64,000 nt of DNA, taken from contig NZ_CP151997.1 in NCBI RefSeq assembly GCF_038595005.1, forward strand, positions 2,418,001-2,482,000, in the 5' to 3' direction. How positions within the stretch are numbered: position 1 is the stretch's first letter; every line of letters begins with the position of its first letter. Both the position numbers and the translations under genes were made by a program. The DNA is from Chryseomicrobium sp. FSL W7-1435. GTDB taxonomy: Bacteria; Bacillota; Bacilli; Bacillales_A; Planococcaceae. Below the pieces are notes generated by a model, which was given only the letters and a program-made list of their open reading frames with translations, was not told where the DNA came from and did not search any database. Below are positions 9,422 through 16,999 of the stretch, one piece after another.

Positions 9422-9522
9422 TTTGTGATTACGACATTAATTTTATTTATTAGTACACTAATTACTTTTATTAAGACATTAATTTGTTTGATTAGAACAT
9501 TAATTTTTTTCATTAGTACATT
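9418..9522 (-). repeat. Array of five 21-bp repeats, locus 1
   Basis: On the minus strand five units of exactly 21 bp start at 9522, 9501, 9480, 9459 and 9438. Each begins AATGT (once AGTGT), has ATR/ATC at positions 10-12 and mostly ends in ATT. A leader resembling TAGTTTCCATAA precedes the first unit, as in the 49-kb locus. A reading frame of heptads (Asn-Val-x-Ile...) runs through it, but it has no usable start upstream, so I treat it as noncoding. The plus-strand reading frame across it is also not a convincing gene. Confidence 0.8.
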
Positions 9523-9603
9523 CCTGATGTTATGGAAACTATTTTTACTTCAAACGTCCATCTTACACTCCCTGCTCACATTGTTGATTTATAAAATGAG
9601 CAA

Positions 9604-9630
9604 TAAAAAAAGCCCCTCACAATAAGGAGC
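9604..9630 (-). terminator. Terminator after the Lmo0850-like gene
   Basis: On the minus strand, GCTCCTTA pairs with TGAGGGGC (one or two G-U pairs) and is followed by seven T residues, just beyond the stop codon of the small gene. Confidence 0.8.
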
Positions 9631-9632
9631 AA

Positions 9633-9770
9633 TTAACCATGCTGTGGCTTCGGCGCAGCTGGTGATGCTAAAGCTTTGAGCATTTCGAGGCGGGACTTTG
9701 TTTTGGTTACTTTGACGCCTAATTTCGCAAGATTACTCATTAGGTTTTTTACATCCATTTCTGTAGCCAA
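9633..9770 (-). CDS. Small protein, Lmo0850-like
   Basis: 45-residue basic protein starting with TTG, 5 nt behind a strong GGTGAGG ribosome-binding site; an in-frame ATG four codons later is too far from it. The core LAKLGVKVTKTKSRLEMLKA resembles the short 'Lmo0850 family' proteins of Firmicutes (recalled from memory; the signature is the KTKSRLE string). The C-terminus is Ala/Pro-rich. Function unknown. It has its own promoter-like TTTAAA-N16-TATACT upstream (about 9810-9840) and its own terminator, which supports a real gene. Confidence 0.75.
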   Translation of the reverse strand: MATEMDVKNLMSNLAKLGVKVTKTKSRLEMLKALASPAAPKPQHG

Positions 9771-9919
9771 TAATACCTCACCCTTTCCGAAAATTTAAAA
9801 ACCGTTCGTCGTCTTTATTCCATATTAGTATACCACTTAAAATCGGTTTTAAATCTTTCAATTTTGTTACAATCGTAGAAAGTTTGTAAATGCTTTGATT
9901 TGCTAAGGAGATGTTTTTC

Positions 9920-9949
9920 TTTACTTACCCATGCAGGGTATTCTATAAT
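9920..9949 (+). promoter_or_regulatory. csoR promoter with CsoR operator
   Basis: A perfect 15-bp inverted repeat TACCC-ATGCA-GGGTA (9926-9940) sits between a TTTACT -35-like hexamer (9920-9925) and a TATAAT -10 (9944-9949). This is the form and location expected of a CsoR site that blocks RNA polymerase until Cu(I) releases the repressor. Confidence 0.85.
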
Positions 9950-9977
9950 GGCACTAATCCACACATGAGGTGATTTT

Positions 9978-10286
9978 ATGGAAAATCTTCAACCTGCACC
10001 AACCATGCGAAAATCACATCATTCCGAAGATATAAAACGTAATTTGACCGTTCGCCTTAACCGAATTGAAGGTCAGATTCGTGGGATTAAAGGAATGATT
10101 GAACGCGACACATACTGTGATGACATCATCACACAAATTTCTGCAACTCAAGCTGCCTTGAATAGTGTGGCCAATATTTTGCTTGAGGGTCATTTGAAAA
10201 GTTGTGTGCGTAATAAAATGCTGGCGGGTGACGAAGAAATTCTAGATGAATTACTCGTAACTGTACAGAAACTGACCAAGAAATAA
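9978..10286 (+). CDS. csoR: Copper-sensing repressor CsoR
   Basis: 102-residue all-helical repressor of the CsoR/RcnR family. The Cu(I) ligand set Cys47-His72-Cys76 is intact (strings TYCDD and GHLKSC), which separates true copper sensors from CstR and RcnR relatives. Starts with ATG behind GAGGTG. It is followed by copZ 12 nt downstream and then copA, and a CsoR-type operator overlaps its promoter, so the operon is autoregulated by copper. The N-terminus carries an extra HH pair (residues 14-15), not part of the core site. Confidence 0.96.
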   Translation: MENLQPAPTMRKSHHSEDIKRNLTVRLNRIEGQIRGIKGMIERDTYCDDIITQISATQAALNSVANILLEGHLKSCVRNKMLAGDEEILDELLVTVQKLTKK

Positions 10287-10298
10287 GGAGGACTTCTC

Positions 10299-10514
10299 AT
10301 GATCCAACCCATTAAATTACACGTTGAAGGTATGACTTGTGGTCACTGTGTGAAAGCCGTACATGACCGCGTGAAATCTCTAGCAGCAGTTGACGAAGTA
10401 GACGTACACCTTGAAACTGGTGAAGTCGATATCGAGTTTGATCCAGAAGCAATTGAAATCCGTGAAATTATTGCAGCTATCGAAGACGAAGGCTACAAAG
10501 TAAAAACATTTTAA
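10299..10514 (+). CDS. copZ: Copper chaperone CopZ
   Basis: 71-residue single heavy-metal-associated (HMA, ferredoxin-like fold) domain with the Cu(I)-binding MTCGHC motif at residues 11-16. It delivers Cu(I) to the CopA ATPase and to CsoR. ATG behind AAGGAGG, 12 nt after csoR; same operon. Confidence 0.96.
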   Translation: MIQPIKLHVEGMTCGHCVKAVHDRVKSLAAVDEVDVHLETGEVDIEFDPEAIEIREIIAAIEDEGYKVKTF

Positions 10515-10523
10515 TGATAGATA

Positions 10524-10553
10524 AATAACTGCTGGACAAGCAGTTATTTTTTC
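10524..10553 (+). terminator. Intercistronic terminator between copZ and copA
   Basis: A 10-bp perfect stem AATAACTGCT/AGCAGTTATT with a 5-nt loop and a T-run lies within the operon. It would lower copA transcription relative to csoR-copZ unless copA has its own promoter; a possible one follows at about 10560-10580. Confidence 0.8.
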
Positions 10554-10558
10554 ACAAA

Positions 10559-10580
10559 AATATATACCCCTATATAGTAT
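10559..10580 (+). promoter_or_regulatory. Possible second CsoR site in front of copA
   Basis: An AT-rich stretch with TATACCCCTATATAGTATA symmetry carries the TACCCC half of a CsoR site and TATA-rich hexamers usable as a -10. The right half-site is degenerate (TAGTATA rather than GGGTATA). This may give copA an independent copper-controlled start after the intercistronic terminator. Confidence 0.5.
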
Positions 10581-10598
10581 AAAGGAGGGTTGTCACCA

Positions 10599-12977
10599 AT
10601 GAAAACAACAGAAATCCCAATCACAGGAATGACTTGTAGCGCATGCTCCAATCGTGTAGAAAGAGGTCTTTCAAAACTTGAAGGAGTTTCCACAGCAACA
10701 GTCAACTTTGCTAATGAGAAAGCGCATGTCAGTTACGATGAAACCAAATTAACGGCTTCTGATATGGCCTCTACAATTGAAAAACTTGGCTACGGGGTAG
10801 CTTATGAGACAACCGATCTCGCAATTCAAGGAATGACATGTGCAGCTTGTTCGACTCGCATTGAAAAAGGATTGAATAAACTGGAGGGCGTTTCATTTGC
10901 CACAGTCAATTTAGCACTGGAAACAGCTCAAGTGAAGTACAATCCTGCTGAATTGTCTGCAACAGACCTTGTTCAAAAAGTGAGCGCTTTAGGGTACAGT
11001 GCAACAATTCCTAATGAGGAAGAGCCAGTTGACCATCGTGTTGATGCGTACCGTCACAAAAAGAAATTATTCTATCTATCTGCACTTCTCTCCTTGCCTC
11101 TTCTTTGGACAATGGTCGGACACTTCTCCTTTACACAATGGATGTATGTGCCTGATTTGTTGATGAATCCTTATGTTCAATGGGCTCTTGCAACACCTGT
11201 TCAATTCTACGTTGGCGCGATGTTTTATAAAGGCGCGTACAATGCGCTTCGAAATGGCAGTGCCAATATGGATGTGCTTGTGGCACTCGGGACATCCGCG
11301 GCCTACTTCTACAGCGTCTACTTAACGCTTACAGGTGCCGGACATCATGAAGGGCTTTATTTCGAAACAAGTGCCGTACTGATCACATTGATCATACTCG
11401 GGAAAGTGTTTGAAGCACGTGCAAAAGGCCAATCTTCTGAAGCAATCAAAAAGTTGATGCAACTTCAACCAACAACTGCAACAGTCGAACGGAATGGTCA
11501 GTCACAAGAAATTTCAATTCATGATGTGGTTCAGGGCGACATTATCATCATTCGTCCTGGAGACCAGATTCCTGTCGATGGGAAAGTGATCTCAGGAACG
11601 TCTACTGTAAATGAATCTATGTTAACTGGTGAAAGTCTACCTGTCGAGAAAACTGAAGGTGCTATTCTCTACGCTGCAACACTTAACGATCACGGTTCCC
11701 TTCGCATGGAAGCAACAGGTATCGGGAAGCAAACGATGCTTTCGTCCATCATCCGCGTCGTCGAGCAAGCACAAGGTTCTAAAGCGCCAATCCAACGACT
11801 GGCCGACAAGATATCAGGAATCTTCGTGCCCGTCGTCGTCGGGATTGCTATCGTAACATTTGTCGTCTGGTATTTCTTCCTGACAAACGGAAATTTGGAA
11901 ACAAGTTTGATCAGTACGATCGCCGTCTTAGTTATCGCTTGTCCATGTGCTCTTGGACTCGCTACACCTACATCTATCATGGCAGGGTCGGGTCGAGCAG
12001 CTGAACTAGGCATTCTCTTTAAAACAGCAGAAGCAATGGAACAAACAAAACATATTGATACTATTATTCTAGATAAAACGGGAACCATTACTAAAGGGGT
12101 TCCAGAACTTGTTCACATTGAAACAGCACCGGGATTTGAAGAAGCAAACGTACTAGCGCTTGCCTCCTCTGCTGAACAAGGCAGTGAACATCCAATTGCT
12201 CGTGCAATCACTTCCGCTTACTCAGGAGTACTTCAACCAGCAGAATCTTTTCAAGCACTTCCTGGTAAAGGAATCCAAGCCAGTGTGAATGGCTCATCTA
12301 TTGTGATTGGAACGCGTGACTTACTAGCCGAAAAAGAGTGCACAGGCTCCCCTTCCCCACATGTCAATCAATGGGAATCTGAAGGAAAGAGCGTACTATA
12401 CATGGCAGTTGATGGTCAATATGCAGCTACCTTTGCTGTAGCGGATACAATAAAAGCCTCTTCTCAAAAAGCTATTGAACGTCTACATGCAATGGGACTT
12501 CAAGTCATCATGCTAACGGGTGATCAACCTGCGACAGCAAGAGCCATTGCGGATCAGGTAGGAATTAAAGATTTAGTAGCTGGCGTTCTACCTACTGGAA
12601 AAGCCGATGTAGTGAAAGAGTGGCAACTAAAAGGTCACAAAGTCGCTATGGTCGGGGATGGCATCAATGATGCTCCAGCTCTAGCTGCTGCTGATATTGG
12701 CATAGCCATGGGTACAGGTTCTTCTGTAGCAATGGAGACTGCCGACGTGACATTGATGCAAGGTGATTTGATGTCACTTCCCGATACACTGGAAATGAGT
12801 CGTTTAACTGTTCGCAACATCAAACAGAACCTTTTCTGGGCATTCGCTTATAACAGTCTCGGTATCCCTATCGCCGCAGCAGGTTTCCTTGCCCCTTGGT
12901 TAGCAGGTGCGGCAATGGCATTCAGCTCGGTTTCAGTAGTATTAAATGCCCTTCGTCTACAACGCGTAAAACCTTGA
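10599..12977 (+). CDS. copA: Cu(I)-exporting P1B-type ATPase CopA
   Basis: 792-residue copper efflux ATPase. Two N-terminal HMA domains carry MTCSACS (near 11) and MTCAACS (near 79), then eight membrane helices including the ion-conducting CPC motif in [15 protein letters not shown], the phosphorylation loop DKTGT, the ATP-binding EHPIA region and the hinge [11 protein letters not shown] place the start at the ATG at 10599, about 9 nt after AAAGGAGGG, rather than the in-frame TTG at 10590, which abuts that site. It expels cytoplasmic Cu(I) delivered by CopZ. Confidence 0.97.
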   Translation: MKTTEIPITGMTCSACSNRVERGLSKLEGVSTATVNFANEKAHVSYDETKLTASDMASTIEKLGYGVAYETTDLAIQGMTCAACSTRIEKGLNKLEGVSFATVNLALETAQVKYNPAELSATDLVQKVSALGYSATIPNEEEPVDHRVDAYRHKKKLFYLSALLSLPLLWTMVGHFSFTQWMYVPDLLMNPYVQWALATPVQFYVGAMFYKGAYNALRNGSANMDVLVALGTSAAYFYSVYLTLTGAGHHEGLYFETSAVLITLIILGKVFEARAKGQSSEAIKKLMQLQPTTATVERNGQSQEISIHDVVQGDIIIIRPGDQIPVDGKVISGTSTVNESMLTGESLPVEKTEGAILYAATLNDHGSLRMEATGIGKQTMLSSIIRVVEQAQGSKAPIQRLADKISGIFVPVVVGIAIVTFVVWYFFLTNGNLETSLISTIAVLVIACPCALGLATPTSIMAGSGRAAELGILFKTAEAMEQTKHIDTIILDKTGTITKGVPELVHIETAPGFEEANVLALASSAEQGSEHPIARAITSAYSGVLQPAESFQALPGKGIQASVNGSSIVIGTRDLLAEKECTGSPSPHVNQWESEGKSVLYMAVDGQYAATFAVADTIKASSQKAIERLHAMGLQVIMLTGDQPATARAIADQVGIKDLVAGVLPTGKADVVKEWQLKGHKVAMVGDGINDAPALAAADIGIAMGTGSSVAMETADVTLMQGDLMSLPDTLEMSRLTVRNIKQNLFWAFAYNSLGIPIAAAGFLAPWLAGAAMAFSSVSVVLNALRLQRVKP

Positions 12978-13003
12978 ACCATCTCTTTGAGGTGGTTTTT
13001 TTC
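12977..13003 (+). terminator. Terminator after copA
   Basis: ACCATCT/AGGTGGT stem with a CTTTG-type loop followed by seven T residues, immediately after the copA stop. Confidence 0.85.
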
Positions 13004-13055
13004 TTTTACAAAAGAGTGTAGAATAAGAAGCACTACGAAGAAAGCAGGTCTTAGG

Positions 13056-14234
13056 ATGAAACAATCAATCGCCCTCCTCATGTCTGTCCAATTTTTTGTT
13101 TACTTGGGCTTCGGCATTATCATCCCTGTTCTTCCTGAAGTGATTCTTCAGCAGAACTATTCAGAAATACATGTAGGCGGCTTACTCTCAGTTTACGCAT
13201 TAGCTTCTTTTTTCACAGCTCCTTTATGGGGAAAATACTCCGACCAAACAGGAAGAAAAAAACTAATCCTTGTTGGCTTGTTCGGCTTTAGTTTAAGTTT
13301 TTGGATCTTTGCTTTTTCATTTGATTCCTTGATCCTTTTATATGCTTCTCGACTTGTCGGAGGATTATTCTCAGGCGCACTCTACAGTGCCGTGACAGGG
13401 TATGCTTCTGATATCTCTACAGAAGAGACTCGCAATAAATATCTAGGTTTACTCGGTATGTCAATTGGACTCGGCTTTATATTTGGTCCTGCGATTGGTG
13501 GCATTTTGGGCGATATAGCCCTTCAACTTCCCTTTATTGTATCGGCGATATTGACGCTTGTTCTGATGATTTATGCACAGATCATTTTAAAAGAACCTGA
13601 ACGCACTGGGGAAGCAAATAAGCGGCAATTGTTGCCTAAAGGTACCAGTACTTTATGGAGTTACCGAATTAAATACCTTTTCTTGTTCTCGTTCATGGTC
13701 ACGCTCTTACTTGCTGGCCTTGAGGCAACGTTCCAATTGTTCCATATCGAACGCATTCAAATAACCCCTCTGCAACTCGGCTACCTATTCTTGTTTAGTG
13801 GATTTGTAGACGCTATCGTGCAAGGTGGAATTGTGAGGCGAATTAAAAACGGGACGGAGACAACATGGATCATTTGGTCTCAGGTCGTTGCTGCAGTTGG
13901 CCTAGCGCTCACATTTTTCACCTCGAGCCTATTCATGGCGGGAGTTACCTTGTGTATTTTTACAGCAGGAAATGCGTTAGCACGCACAACGCTAGTTTCC
14001 CTCACCACTAAAGAATCCGGTGGGAATTATGGGACAGCTGCAGGTGTTAGTTATTCTATGGATAACCTCGGACGTATCATAGGTCCCTTAACATTCGCTT
14101 GGATATTCACGCAATTACCGAATACTCTTTATGTGTTATCGGCGGTTCTTTCTTTACTAAGCATTGTATTGATACTTCGTTTCCGAGCAGACAAACGGTC
14201 TTTGCGCCACATCACTCCTATTGAAAACAGCTAG
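13056..14234 (+). CDS. MFS multidrug-type efflux transporter
   Basis: 392-residue 12-helix major facilitator of the drug:H+ antiporter (NorA/Blt/YttB) kind. The N-terminal string VQFFVYLGFGIIIPVLPEVI is typical, the loop 2-3 motif A reads GKYSDQTGRKKLI, and helix 5 carries the antiporter motif C-like GIGLGFIFGPAIGGILGD pattern (here SIGLGFIFGPAIGGILG). I chose the ATG at 13056 over an upstream in-frame ATG because it opens the typical N-terminus. It stands alone after the copA terminator; a copper role is not implied. The substrate is unknown. Confidence 0.85.
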   Translation: MKQSIALLMSVQFFVYLGFGIIIPVLPEVILQQNYSEIHVGGLLSVYALASFFTAPLWGKYSDQTGRKKLILVGLFGFSLSFWIFAFSFDSLILLYASRLVGGLFSGALYSAVTGYASDISTEETRNKYLGLLGMSIGLGFIFGPAIGGILGDIALQLPFIVSAILTLVLMIYAQIILKEPERTGEANKRQLLPKGTSTLWSYRIKYLFLFSFMVTLLLAGLEATFQLFHIERIQITPLQLGYLFLFSGFVDAIVQGGIVRRIKNGTETTWIIWSQVVAAVGLALTFFTSSLFMAGVTLCIFTAGNALARTTLVSLTTKESGGNYGTAAGVSYSMDNLGRIIGPLTFAWIFTQLPNTLYVLSAVLSLLSIVLILRFRADKRSLRHITPIENS

Positions 14235-14257
14235 CCCCTCATGGGACTAGCTGTTTT
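14224..14257. terminator. Bidirectional terminator between two MFS genes
   Basis: Perfect AAAACAGCTAG/CTAGCTGTTTT stem whose arms include the stop codons of both convergent genes. A and T runs on the two sides let it work in both directions. Confidence 0.85.
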
Positions 14258-15557
14258 AAAGTGGCTGGATTTCTTCTTTTAAAGGTTTACCTTTCTTCTC
14301 TGCCAGTTCAGGATGGGCACGATGCAGGATGGCTGGTCTTGCCAAATACAACACTGTTACGACTAATGTAACCGCTGAAGTCAAAAAGATAGGTTCTGGT
14401 GGGAATGTGTCAAACAAGAAGCCGAATAACACCATTCCGAACGGAATCAACGCTATGGCAAAGGTCTCTAGCAGAGCAAAAACACGTCCTTTATAATCAT
14501 CATCAATAGTCTTTTGGAAATACACTTGCATCGGTGTATTCGTGAAGATAATGATTACACCTTGAATGAACATGATCGCGATGTAGAAGAGTAACATCTG
14601 ATTGTAACTCATAGCGACGAGAAGCGGAACTGTAATGGCAGCAAGCATGACACCTAGCACAAGAATTCCTCTTTTAGAGATCAAAAGAGGAAATTTAAAA
14701 TCTTTTCTTGCAGATAGATAAATGGACGTCAGTAACATCCCAATGGCAAACGCTGCTTCTGTAAATCCGAAATGCTGTGCGGACATCTGCAATTGATCAA
14801 TCAGTACATAGGAATACCCCACTTGGAACGCTCCGAAAATAAAGTTGATCACAAGCGCTATTATCATAAGCGATTTTAGTATTGGCTGTTTACTGACATA
14901 CGAAAGACCTGCTTTCATACTCGCGAACATTTTCTCTTTCTCACCTTCGGCTACTTCTTTCCGTTTCGAGAAAAGAGTGAAATTCATCGTTGCCTCTAAA
15001 AGAACGGCAATAGCTGAAGCACAGGCAAATACAATCAAGAAAACTTCTAGAGACACTGTGCCGTAGAGAATCCCTCCTACTGCCGGACTAGCAATGGCCG
15101 CAAATGAGATAGACATTTGATTCAGCGACATCGCTTTTTGAATGCGTGGTTCGTCAATTAAACTCGATATCGATGAACTGAAAGCAACGCCTGAGAAAGT
15201 AGAAGCCATCGCTAGTATGGCCGTGACCGTGTAGATTGCAGGTAATGATAAACCGTAAGCCATCATATAGAAGATCAAAGCTACGATTGTTGCTACAATC
15301 GTTACTTGCGCTACAATGACAATAGCCTTACGATTATATTTATCGACTACATAGCCAGCAAAAGGTGCAAGAATGGCACGTGGCAAGATACTGAAAATCA
15401 AGTTAATGGCAAAACTAGATGCCGACCCAGTCATCTGCAAGATATAAAAGCTGATCGCAAATGTGTAGACAGATGCACCAAAAGTAGAAATCATTTTACT
15501 GGTAGTAAATGTCCACAAATGCTGCGTAGCTTTTTTCACTTTCCATACTTCGTTCAT
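14256..15557 (-). CDS. MFS transporter (MFS_3/EntS-like)
   Basis: 433-residue 12-helix transporter of the branch that contains macrolide efflux (Mef-type) and EntS-like proteins. The loop motif reads APFAGYVVDKYNRKAI, and the typical SSISSLI.EPRIQKAMSLNQM region is visible near residues 125-150. The ATG follows CAGGAGG. It is divergent from an XRE/TPR regulator, with two identical-class palindromes in the 100-bp gap, so it is very probably a target of that regulator. The substrate (drug or peptide-like) cannot be told from sequence. Confidence 0.85.
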   Translation of the reverse strand: MNEVWKVKKATQHLWTFTTSKMISTFGASVYTFAISFYILQMTGSASSFAINLIFSILPRAILAPFAGYVVDKYNRKAIVIVAQVTIVATIVALIFYMMAYGLSLPAIYTVTAILAMASTFSGVAFSSSISSLIDEPRIQKAMSLNQMSISFAAIASPAVGGILYGTVSLEVFLIVFACASAIAVLLEATMNFTLFSKRKEVAEGEKEKMFASMKAGLSYVSKQPILKSLMIIALVINFIFGAFQVGYSYVLIDQLQMSAQHFGFTEAAFAIGMLLTSIYLSARKDFKFPLLISKRGILVLGVMLAAITVPLLVAMSYNQMLLFYIAIMFIQGVIIIFTNTPMQVYFQKTIDDDYKGRVFALLETFAIALIPFGMVLFGFLFDTFPPEPIFLTSAVTLVVTVLYLARPAILHRAHPELAEKKGKPLKEEIQPL

Positions 15558-15572
15558 GGATATCCTCCTGAA

Positions 15573-15591
15573 AGTTTAATTTTATTAAACT
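15573..15591. promoter_or_regulatory. Palindromic operator O1 (GTTTAAT-N3-ATTAAAC)
   Basis: Perfect 19-bp palindrome AGTTTAATTTTATTAAACT, 16 bp upstream of the MFS start codon on its promoter side. It shares both 7-bp arms with O2 at 15629-15645. Confidence 0.8.
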
Positions 15592-15628
15592 TAATTTACC
15601 ATACAAAAAAGTTGATTGCAAGCTAAAT

Positions 15629-15645
15629 GTTTAATATAATTAAAC
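15629..15645. promoter_or_regulatory. Palindromic operator O2 (GTTTAAT-N3-ATTAAAC)
   Basis: Perfect 17-bp palindrome GTTTAATATAATTAAAC overlapping a TATAAT-like -10 for the XRE regulator gene. Same arms as O1, centre 55 bp away (about five helical turns), so paired or looped binding is possible. Confidence 0.8.
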
Positions 15646-15666
15646 TATGAAAGTAGAGGGATGAAG

Positions 15667-16896
15667 ATGACCTTAGGAGAACGTATTCGCACACTGCGAA
15701 AAGAACGAAAAATGACTCTCCAACAACTAGCTGCTGATGCTATCACTAAAGGTATGCTCAGCCTAATTGAAAACAATAAAGCTAAACCTTCTATGGAAAG
15801 CTTACAACATATTGCAACTATGCTAAATGTATCGGTAAGTGATTTATTGGAAGACTCCTCTTCCCCACAAAAGAAAGAAGTTGTGAAAGAAGGAGAAGAT
15901 CTTTTTCGTAAAATTGATTACTCAAATCTAACTGCTTTTACAGAAATCACTTCACTCATTGAGCCTCTGCTGGCTACTTTAGGAAGAGGTTATTTAGACG
16001 CACGGTTATTAGATCTTTACGCACGTGCAGCCTATGAAACGAATTTAGCTGATTGGGAAACTTCTATTGAGAAAGCCATTCTTCTATATGAAGAAATTCA
16101 AGTAGCTAGAAGAGCTGCCTCCCTACGACTGTTTCGCATCTCTGTCAAATTCCGAGAAAAGCAGTATCAACAAGCTCTTGAACAGCTTTTAAAAGAGCGT
16201 GAAGCCATTGAAGAACACACACTGTGGTCAGATCCCTTGCTTCGGTTAGATTTTGATTATTCAGAAGCTGTCTTTTACTACGCGGTGGGCCAAAAGGAAA
16301 AAGCGCTGGAAACCATGCACGCAGCCATCGATTTTTCGAAGCAACAAAAAGTTTTTTACCGCTTAGACCATTTATATCGATTGGCTGTTGTCCATGCGAT
16401 AATGGCAGGCGATAAGCAGGAAGCAGAAACGTATATTAGTCGCTTAAAGGCTTACGCGCTATTTACAGATGACAAAGAAATCGAAGAGTTTACGCAGCTG
16501 ATTTGGATTCACTACAATACAAGTTATTCAAAAGATATTGAACGTGCTGATGAGCTGATGACGAAGCTCTTGCAAACATCAAAACCGCTTGACCAATTAG
16601 ATTTTGAGCGTGTTGAATATGCAAAAATAGCTTACTATAAAGGAAATCTTGCTCTAGCACAACAGGTATTAGAAGAAACACCTCCCGCTCCATCCTTTGT
16701 TAGTCATCCAGTTGACTTGAGTCTTTATTCCGAGAGGGAATACTACTTGGCTTTGATTTATCTCAATCAAGGGGATACAGCTAAAGCACTTGAGGTTCTT
16801 GAAACAAGTTGGGACCAGCTGCAACATTTTCCCGAAACACCTTACCAAACTCGCATGAAAAAACTTCGTGAAGATTTGCTAAAAGACGTCCAGTAA
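15667..16896 (+). CDS. XRE-family regulator with TPR-like sensor domain
   Basis: 409-residue regulator. Residues about 5-60 form an XRE helix-turn-helix (LGERIRTLRKERKMTLQQLA, then the recognition segment ITKGMLSLIENNKAKPS). The remainder is an all-helical tetratricopeptide-like array (repeated Tyr/Ala/Leu patterns such as YYAVGQKEKALETMHAAI), as in peptide-binding Rap/Rgg/PlcR-type sensors. I place the start at the second in-frame ATG (15667), 6 nt after AGAGGG; the first at 15661 abuts it. It is divergent from an MFS exporter with two palindromic operators between them. Autorepression and control of the exporter are inferred. The ligand is unknown; no pheromone precursor gene is visible nearby. 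Confidence 0.87.
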   Translation: MTLGERIRTLRKERKMTLQQLAADAITKGMLSLIENNKAKPSMESLQHIATMLNVSVSDLLEDSSSPQKKEVVKEGEDLFRKIDYSNLTAFTEITSLIEPLLATLGRGYLDARLLDLYARAAYETNLADWETSIEKAILLYEEIQVARRAASLRLFRISVKFREKQYQQALEQLLKEREAIEEHTLWSDPLLRLDFDYSEAVFYYAVGQKEKALETMHAAIDFSKQQKVFYRLDHLYRLAVVHAIMAGDKQEAETYISRLKAYALFTDDKEIEEFTQLIWIHYNTSYSKDIERADELMTKLLQTSKPLDQLDFERVEYAKIAYYKGNLALAQQVLEETPPAPSFVSHPVDLSLYSEREYYLALIYLNQGDTAKALEVLETSWDQLQHFPETPYQTRMKKLREDLLKDVQ

Positions 16897-16930
16897 GAAA
16901 CAACTCTAGAACGGTGCTCAATACAAACAA

Positions 16931-16977
16931 AAATCAGTGAGTTCTCTGGAATTTAATCTAGAGAACCCACTGATTTT
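16931..16977. terminator. Family B terminator hairpin, copy 1
   Basis: ATCAGTGAGTTCTCT pairs with AGAGAACCCACTGAT (one mismatch) followed by T-rich sequence; lies between the convergent XRE regulator and tcyP genes. It belongs to the CAGYA..TTCTCT hairpin family found at seven gene ends in the window, here without the GC-rich partner element. Confidence 0.85.
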
Positions 16978-16999
16978 TATTATTCTAATCTATTTAAGT

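Noticed and set aside
9418-9522. 21-bp array as a CRISPR array
   Set aside because: Units are contiguous without unique spacers, only partly conserved, and there are no cas genes in the window.
9425-9625. 66-residue hydrophobic reading frame on plus
   Set aside because: It is a translation of the 21-bp array and its flank, with no ribosome-binding site; it also runs into the terminator of the minus-strand small gene.
9910-9972. 20-codon frame over the csoR promoter as a leader peptide
   Set aside because: The AAGGAG site abuts the ATG (no spacing) and the frame contains the CsoR operator; the -10 lies inside it, so it is upstream of the transcript.
10559-10580. TATA-rich stretch before copA as a riboswitch or attenuator
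   Set aside because: Too short and not able to form alternative pairing with the terminator; better explained as promoter/operator.
11690-12088. 132-residue antisense frame within copA
   Set aside because: Overlaps conserved ATPase coding sequence and has no promoter or ribosome-binding site.
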